A stretch of DNA of 64,000 bases, taken from the NCBI GenBank assembly GCA_951217055.1, contig OX578284.1, positions 14,193,687-14,257,686 on the forward strand. Direction: 5' to 3'. Position 1 is the stretch's first letter. Each line of letters starts with the position of its first letter. A program made the translations under genes and the position numbers. Below the pieces are notes generated by a model. It worked only from the letters and a program-made list of their open reading frames with translations. It had not been told where the DNA came from and ran no database searches. Positions 57,801 through 64,000 of this stretch are shown here, piece after piece. This DNA comes from Gerris lacustris (lineage: Eukaryota; Arthropoda; Insecta; Hemiptera; Gerridae).

Positions 57801-58546
57801 ATGGCATTTTTATATGAATTATTTATTATTATTGTTACTTTTTTACTGTTTCTTTTCGGTACATAATAAGCTTATTTCAGGACCACCGATCGGTAACTTT
57901 ATACAACTATACTCGATGTAATAATTAGTATACAATATGGGGTTTAGACTTTGGTGCCATACTAGTTGTGAATACCTTATAATAAATGATAAAGTAATAT
58001 ATTATTTTACCGGGTAAAAAAAACTTTATCACATAATTGTCAAGAATTAAGAAATTTAGATCTTCTTTTAAAGGTCACCTCAACAAAAAAACTTTTCTCG
58101 AAAAGTTAGAGAAAATTCATTAATAGTTTAAGCTGAGTTTTGTTAGACAGAGGTCTTGTTTCACAGGCTTAACAGAAGGATCTAACTCCTCCACTTTCCA
58201 TTAATTATTTTTCTTAAAATTATCCGTCTAAGGACTTGGTAGAAAACTCTTTGAAAATTAAGTTTTTCCAACCCTTACTTAGAAATAGCAAGCTCCTTCA
58301 TAAGTTATCCATTTTCAAGAACCCTTCTCTGAAGAATTTTTAAATAATCTTAATGCCAAACTTCTTTTCAAATATTAATTACAAATAAATAATAATTTAA
58401 TTTACACTTTGATACACTGCACACACACACTAACACATTCACATTCTAACAAAAGTTCAAGGTAGGGGCCTCTTGCTCAGTTTTCAATCAGTATCGATAT
58501 ATATATATGTGCGCGTGTGTGTGTAGGTGAAATAAAAATAATCAGG
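57801..58546. other. No gene seen
   Basis: AT-rich, with small (ca)n (58420-58430) and (gt)n (58509-58524) tracts. Confidence 0.4.
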
Positions 58547-58778
58547 TCAAGTGTGTGCAAGTCAGCACACAGAAGGGTCCGTAGGCAACACAGTATTATT
58601 TAAGTAGTACCTTTTTTAAGGCTAAAAAGCTGACTTTGAACCATCCTATGGGTCTGATATTCTCAAAACACATAAACAAACTTCTGATTAAGTATTTTTT
58701 GCCAGTGAACCGGACTATAAACATATAAATACATCGAAAAGAGCATAATTATTTAACATAACCTAAAACGTATTTTGT

Positions 58779-58811
<33 letters not shown>

Positions 58812-59207
58812 GGTATCTTTGCTTAGTCGAAGAAGGTTCAGGAATTTTCTCGGATTTTTTGCACTTTTCATAAGCGAGATAGAAGGGGGAGGAGGGGCAC
58901 TTTTCACACCAATTTAAAACTTTCCTATTCTCGCCCTATCAAAGATTATAAATTATAATCAAAATTTATATATTTTTGTAATCATCTCAACGTAATCTTT
59001 CATAATATGATACCCCACACGGTCTCCAAAAAAATTTTTCCTTTTTTTATCCCTTAAAAAAAAATAAATAAATAAATAAGTCGCCACATTTCACCATCAA
59101 AGTGATTGGACAAAAGGTGTAGCAGTAAGAGCAGGCGACAGACGGGTAGAGGGACAGACAGACACTTGCAGGAAAATGTAAGAGTCCTTGGTTTTGCCTA
59201 AGGACCT
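58547..59207 (-). mobile_element. Family C element, copy 2 (diverged)
   Basis: gtgtgtgcaagtcagcacac hairpin, gggtccgtaggc, an A run of 29 (58781-58809), gagatagaagggggagg, and the far end ggttttgcctaaggacct. More diverged than the other two copies. Confidence 0.7.
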
Positions 59208-59419
59208 AAAAAGGTGGATACAAAGTAAAAGAGTGCCTGTGAGGTGGTTACTATTCGGTTGTGAATACCATTTATGTGGTTATAGATGGTGGATCACCAA
59301 GCCAGTCTCTATTATCCACATTACATACACTTCTATAAAAACCCTTCCATGGAAATTGGGGTATTTCTTTACATTGTTACTCCCCTATGTTTTTTTTTGG
59401 AATATAATATATGACTTTG

Positions 59420-59710
59420 ACTAAATAACTATTATGACAAAGGGATGTTTAGTCCAATATAAAGGAATCACACTTCCGTTTTTATAAGGTACATTCCGTA
59501 CACCTCCTTTAGATGGTTACTCTCCTCTGTTTTCTTTATAAGGGGAGTAACAATTTAAAGAAGAACATTCCGTACACCTTCTTTAGATTGTTACTCTCCT
59601 CTGTTTTCTTTATAAGGGAAGTAACAATCTAAAGAAGAACATTCCGTACACCTTCTTTAGATTCTTACTCTCCTCTGTTTTCTTTATAAGGAGAGCAACA
59701 ATCCGGCAGA
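59420..59710. repeat. 74-bp tandem repeat in which each unit is a hairpin
   Basis: acattccgtacacc recurs at 59491, 59565 and 59639. Each unit contains tctttagattgttactctcc and its complement ggaagtaacaatctaaaga, separated by ctgttttctttataag. A repeat unit that is itself a long inverted repeat. Confidence 0.88.
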
Positions 59711-60976
59711 AGTGCCGGAATTAGCACAAGGAATTTTTTTATTATAATTACAATTCATATTCTTCTCGTTTATAATTTATTCAATGTACATTCACTTTAT
59801 ACAAGGAATGTTTAAACCATGTTTTCACTTTTTTTTTATTAGAATTTGCTCATCAGATAATTAATGGGAGTTTAAAAATAATAGAGAATACAATAATAAT
59901 ATAGCTGTTGAGTATGACGAACAAAAACGAAACAACTTATTTTTACCAGAAATAATTTCAACACCTTTCAATGTATTCTTTTGTTTTGAGTTTCTACTGT
60001 TTCTTAGCTTAATAAACTATAAGAAAATATTGAATTCTACCTGTTTCAAGAATTTCCTTTATCTTTTAAATTATAAAATTAATGAAAAGATAAGTGTTTT
60101 TGTGCAAAAAACAAGTATAAGCAGTAAATTATCGATGGTAATCTTAAAGTGTGGTTTTAAAGCTACATAAAAAGGATTTTACTTGCTAGAAAAGAAATAG
60201 AATTGTAATTTTAAACCATTATAAATGTTTTGTTTGGTTTTTCCTTGGATTTCAAGAAGGAGTTGGAAGCAAATAGAGTGGCTGTGATTCCGCTCCCGTC
60301 TGCTTACAATCTCTTGTTTAATTAACAACATTCAGAGCATTCAGAGTATTCTCTCTAAGATTTAAACTCCCCCCCCCCCCTTATTCTAAATTCTCCAGAT
60401 GTTTAAATAAGTTAAAAGATACAACCCCTTAAGATGTATTTTCTTAAGAAAACTTTTCCTTTACACTGTAAAGGTTTTTTCCAATGGTAAACGTATAAAT
60501 AACCTACTTAGTACATATTATCTTTAAAACTCTAAAAATAAACTACATTAATAAAATGTGAAAATTAAAGTTTGTCACAACTAGTGACAGTAAAAATAAT
60601 TAATAAAAGTATAAATATATTTTATAATAATTACAAGAAGAATAATTTAGTATTTTGTAAGAAGTATATGTATTTATAAGAAATATAGTTACGAAGTACT
60701 AATGCAACGACTTTAATGTTAACTCGTTAATGCAACGATAACTAATGTTACAAATTAATATTAATTACAACTTCTTGTAAGAACAAGAAATTTAAAATTA
60801 TATATAATTACAAGAAGAATAATTTAGTAGTATTCCTCCTTCAAGCTTCTACTTTTGCGGCCAGAAAGAAATGTATTGTAGTATGCTATTGCAATTGTAA
60901 TTTAAAAATGTAAAACCTATTTGTATGTGTAATATTTTCTGTTTATCATAATTAAATAAATAAAATAATAAACAGG
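59711..60976. other. No gene seen
   Basis: Very AT-rich. Poly-C at 60369-60380. A phrase attacaagaagaataatttag occurs at 60632 and 60808. Confidence 0.4.
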
Positions 60977-61690
60977 TCAAGTGTGTGCTAGTCAGCACAC
61001 AGCGAGGGTCCGTAGGCCACACTATATTGTGTTTAACTGTAAAGTGTATAAAAAGTGTTTTTTAAAATGCTAAAAAGCTTACTTGGAACTATTCTAAGGG
61101 TCTGATATTCTCAAAACACACTCTGATAGAGTATTTTTTTGCCACTGAACCGGACTACAACCATATAAATACATCGAAAAGACCATGATTATAAAAAAAA
61201 CCTATTTTGTCAGTAAAAAATAGAATAATATTTTTTTAGAAATTTCCAAAAGGTGGTATCTTAACTTTTGGTCGAAGAATGTTCAGGAATTTTCTCAGAT
61301 TTATTGCACTTCACATAAGCGAGATAGAGGGGGGGGGGGGGGACACGTTTCACACCCACTTCAAACTTGCCTACGCTCGCCCTATCAAAGTTATATCCAA
61401 AGAATTATATATTTTTGTAATCAGCTCGACGTACCCTTTCATATGATACCCCTCACGGTGTCGAAAAAAATAAAATAATTTTAACCCTTAAGTTTTTTTA
61501 CCCTAATTTTTTTGAAAAATATTTTTTTTAAGTCGCTATATTTTTAAAATATGTGGGCAGGTACAAGACACATACATGCCAAATTTCAAACTGATCGGAC
61601 GAATGGTGTAGCCGTGAGAGCACGCGAGAGGACGGACGGACAGACACACGCAGGAAAATATAAGGGTCCTTGGTTTTGCCTACGGACCCT
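60977..61690 (-). mobile_element. Family C element, copy 3
   Basis: Reverse complement of 34814-35500 with few changes, including the gtgtgtgctagtcagcacac hairpin, a poly-G of 14 (61329-61342) and the terminal gcctacggaccct. Confidence 0.78.
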
Positions 61691-61728
61691 AAAAACTATT
61701 AAAAATAATTAAACAAGACACAACATTC

Positions 61729-61812
61729 TTTTTTACTTTCTCATATTCGATTATATTAAATAAAGAGAAAGAATTGTGAGACTTAAAAAAAAACGATTTT
61801 GGGATTTAGATG
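61729..61812 (+). mobile_element. Family D, 5' stub
   Basis: ttactttctcatatt and taaagagaaagaattgtgag match the D left end, then gattttgggatttagatgg. It is cut short by the SINE that follows. Confidence 0.5.
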
Positions 61813-61849
61813 GGGATAAAATGGGGGGATAAAATTTGGGATAAAAAGG

Positions 61850-62190
61850 GAGCCAGGGTGGCCGAGGTCGTAAAGACACCGCGCTCAGCTATCACTGAGT
61901 CGAGGCAACTCGAGGTCGTGGGTTCGATCCCGGGCCGTGATACACTGAATGCATCTATGAATTGCGGACGGAGCAGGGCGAGGGACACCCCCTGAGGGGT
62001 TTCTACTCTTCCCCCACGTCGTCTAGTGGGTTCGATCCGTTTCATGAAATGTGATCTGTATCTATGGTTCGAGGTCGGAGTAGGGCGAGGGGACCCTCTG
62101 AGGGGTCCTCTTCCCCCACACTTTGAAGCACGCTCATATAGCTTACTAATGACCACATCATACCCTCTTCGGCGGTACAATGTACGTTCA
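61850..62190 (+). mobile_element. tRNA-derived SINE, second copy
   Basis: Same family as 55698. Box A-like ggtggccgaggtcgtaaag, variable-arm-like gagtcgaggcaactcgag, box B ggttcgatccc, internal duplication of about 107 bp (gcagggcgagg at 61973, gtagggcgagg at 62080), and the end atatagcttactaatgacca, gcggtacaatgta. Confidence 0.75.
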
Positions 62191-62661
62191 TTACAACAAT
62201 TACTTTTCTCTTAAAGAGCCATTCAACGGTATACATCATGAAGGGTTTTCATTACTTTGACATTTGTACCCCGTACCCCTGCGTACCAAAGTTTTAATTT
62301 AGAAATCTCATGTAGGCAGTGATCTTGACCTTGTTTTGAAGAAAACATGTGTATATTCGTCAAATCGGGATAAAACTGTAGATTTGTATAAAAGATACCT
62401 CATACAGACACTCTTCTTTTTATATAAGATATAGCTATATTATTCCATTTTACCCCCCTCCTAAATGAAAATATGACAAAACTGTACAAACAACAATTAT
62501 TACTGTACTCTTAAAGAGCTTTTCAACGATATGCATCATGAAGGGTATTCATTACTTTGACATTTGTACCCCGTACCCCTGTGTACCAAAATCAAAATTT
62601 CGCAAAATCCTTTCTTAGTGGGTGCCTATGATATGAACAGAGTATATCCTCAAAATTTCAT
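62191..62661 (+). mobile_element. Family J, 3'-side fragment
   Basis: cttaaagagccattcaacgg, ttgacatttgtaccccgtac and ggtgcctatgatatgaacag in J order, with an internal duplication. It ends before the cagt tail, where an inverted-repeat element starts. Confidence 0.65.
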
Positions 62662-62818
62662 GTCTCTCATTCCGCCATTCTTGCTTGGCTGGCAAAACAT
62701 ATCACCAATGTAATACCGTGTATTACATTAATATTGTGTAGCCTATTGCAGTTCAAAAACAAGGTATTACATTGGTGATATGTTTTGCCAGCCAAGCAAG
62801 AATGACGATATGAGAGCA
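62662..62818. mobile_element. Small inverted-repeat element
   Basis: Left arm cattcttgcttggctggcaa through accaatgtaatacc and right arm ggtattacattggtgat through gccaagcaagaatg are exact complements over about 42 bp, and imperfectly over about 55. Loop of about 44 bp. It sits between a J fragment and a long TA array. Confidence 0.8.
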
Positions 62819-62824
62819 CGCTCG

Positions 62825-63108
<284 letters not shown>

Positions 63109-63822
63109 TGAATTGAGAGAGAGAATGAATTAATTTATATCTTACGCCATTTAAATTTATTAAATTTATAATCATTATGTATATAAAACAGTTTTGTTCG
63201 AATTTGTCGGACCATTTTTTTGTTTTTGTCAAAGATGATCATAACGGGAATTCAGTAAAATCTTAGGATTCATTATGAAAATAAAGAATTAAAATTTAAA
63301 AGACCTGTTTATTTTTTTGTTTTTTAAATAAATTAGAAAAGGAATAATTTGTATTTAAAATTTATCATGAGATAATGAAGTGAATGAGTGTCACATTTTC
63401 TTGTTTTTAGCTGATTTGGTTTGTACTTAGATTTGTCTAAAAAGAGACAGTTGTTTGGAGCAGTGTTTTACTTGTGAAGTTGTGAATCAACTCAAAGTGG
63501 AAATCCCTTGACGTGACAAATTATCTGTCAGCCTGACATATTTCATCTCTCTGTCACTTGTCACTTCCCCAACGGATTTCCCATTTGTAAAATAAAAAGA
63601 GTAAAAACACGACTTTGCTCTGTAAGAAGACATAGAATAAAAAAAGGATTTTTTTGTTGAGAAATTGAAAATAAATCTGATTCTTAGAATTAAACTGATT
63701 GCATTGTGTTTAATCAATTATTTATTTTACTATAGATATTGTAATGTTATAATAGATGTCACTAATTGTAAGTTAATATTTGATATTTATAATGTTTGTC
63801 TCTGAAATAAAAGAATACAAAT
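63109..63822. other. No gene seen
   Basis: AT-rich. The 76-codon minus-strand frame at 63487-63717 is not recognised. Confidence 0.35.
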
Positions 63823-63885
63823 TGAAGCGAGTATAAGCAAGCTTCTTACATTCAACAAAATATGCTACAAAAAGTGCCCCCTGGG
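63823..63885 (+). mobile_element. Family B head fragment
   Basis: ttgaagcgagtataagcaag and cttcttacattcaacaaaat match the B head, then the similarity stops. The remaining 115 bp to the window end show nothing recognisable. Confidence 0.55.
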
Positions 63886-64000
63886 GAACTTTTTTACTTT
63901 AGCACCCCCCTCCACCCTTTAGTTCTAAACAATAGTATCCCCTACAAAAGTCTCAAAGGTTTGTGTGTTGGTCTCTCCAATACGTTGTGACTCCTGGGGC

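Overview
This 64 kb window is repeat-rich, AT-rich animal DNA. I found no gene that I can assign to the host. The kinds of element present point to an arthropod, probably an insect with a large repeat-laden genome: a Ty3/Gypsy element with a CxxCGxxH zinc knuckle, a non-LTR reverse transcriptase remnant, Penelope-like traces, hAT-like ends, tRNA-headed SINEs, (GTCT)n-bearing short elements and very long (TA)n arrays. The order is an inference and nothing here fixes it.

Layout. 0-4 kb: a 71-bp tandem array, a long-TIR MITE, a reverse-strand non-LTR RT pseudogene, then two copies of a small unit embedded in (TA)n. Each unit carries a complete hammerhead-ribozyme core. 4-20 kb: fragments of short interspersed families, named here J (hairpin head cccgtgcttcgctacggg), D (tactttctyatat ends), A (hairpin head gcttccg...cggaagc), B (head gaagcgagcg...gcttc) and I, plus TA arrays and a tRNA-type SINE. 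20-30 kb: families E, F, A, and a Penelope-like remnant (25.2 kb, minus strand) with a degenerate hammerhead-like motif downstream of it. 30-38 kb: family H, a 1.65-kb foldback element with arms of about 720 bp, family C, and a hAT-like element with an 8-bp target duplication. Nested in that hAT is a retroposed sequence that contains repeated three-stem RNA modules with compensatory base changes. 38-43 kb: inverted tRNA-like SINE copies, a 66-bp array, and about 2 kb of a 102-bp satellite.

43.4-47.8 kb holds the only near-complete mobile element. It is a 4451-bp Ty3/Gypsy LTR retrotransposon with two identical 181-bp LTRs, a 5-bp target duplication (ttggc), a primer-binding site, a polypurine tract, and gag, protease, RT, RNase H and integrase. 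The coding region is split in two by a -1 frame change between RT and RNase H. There is no env.

48-64 kb: second copies of families E, F, B, A, H, C and J, often inverted relative to the first half, two tandem family-G elements, two type-II-tRNA-like SINEs, a 74-bp hairpin array, a small inverted-repeat element, and a 280-bp imperfect (TA)n array. The pieces do not form a pathway. The Gypsy proteins would act together in one replication cycle, and the noncoding families depend on enzymes encoded elsewhere.
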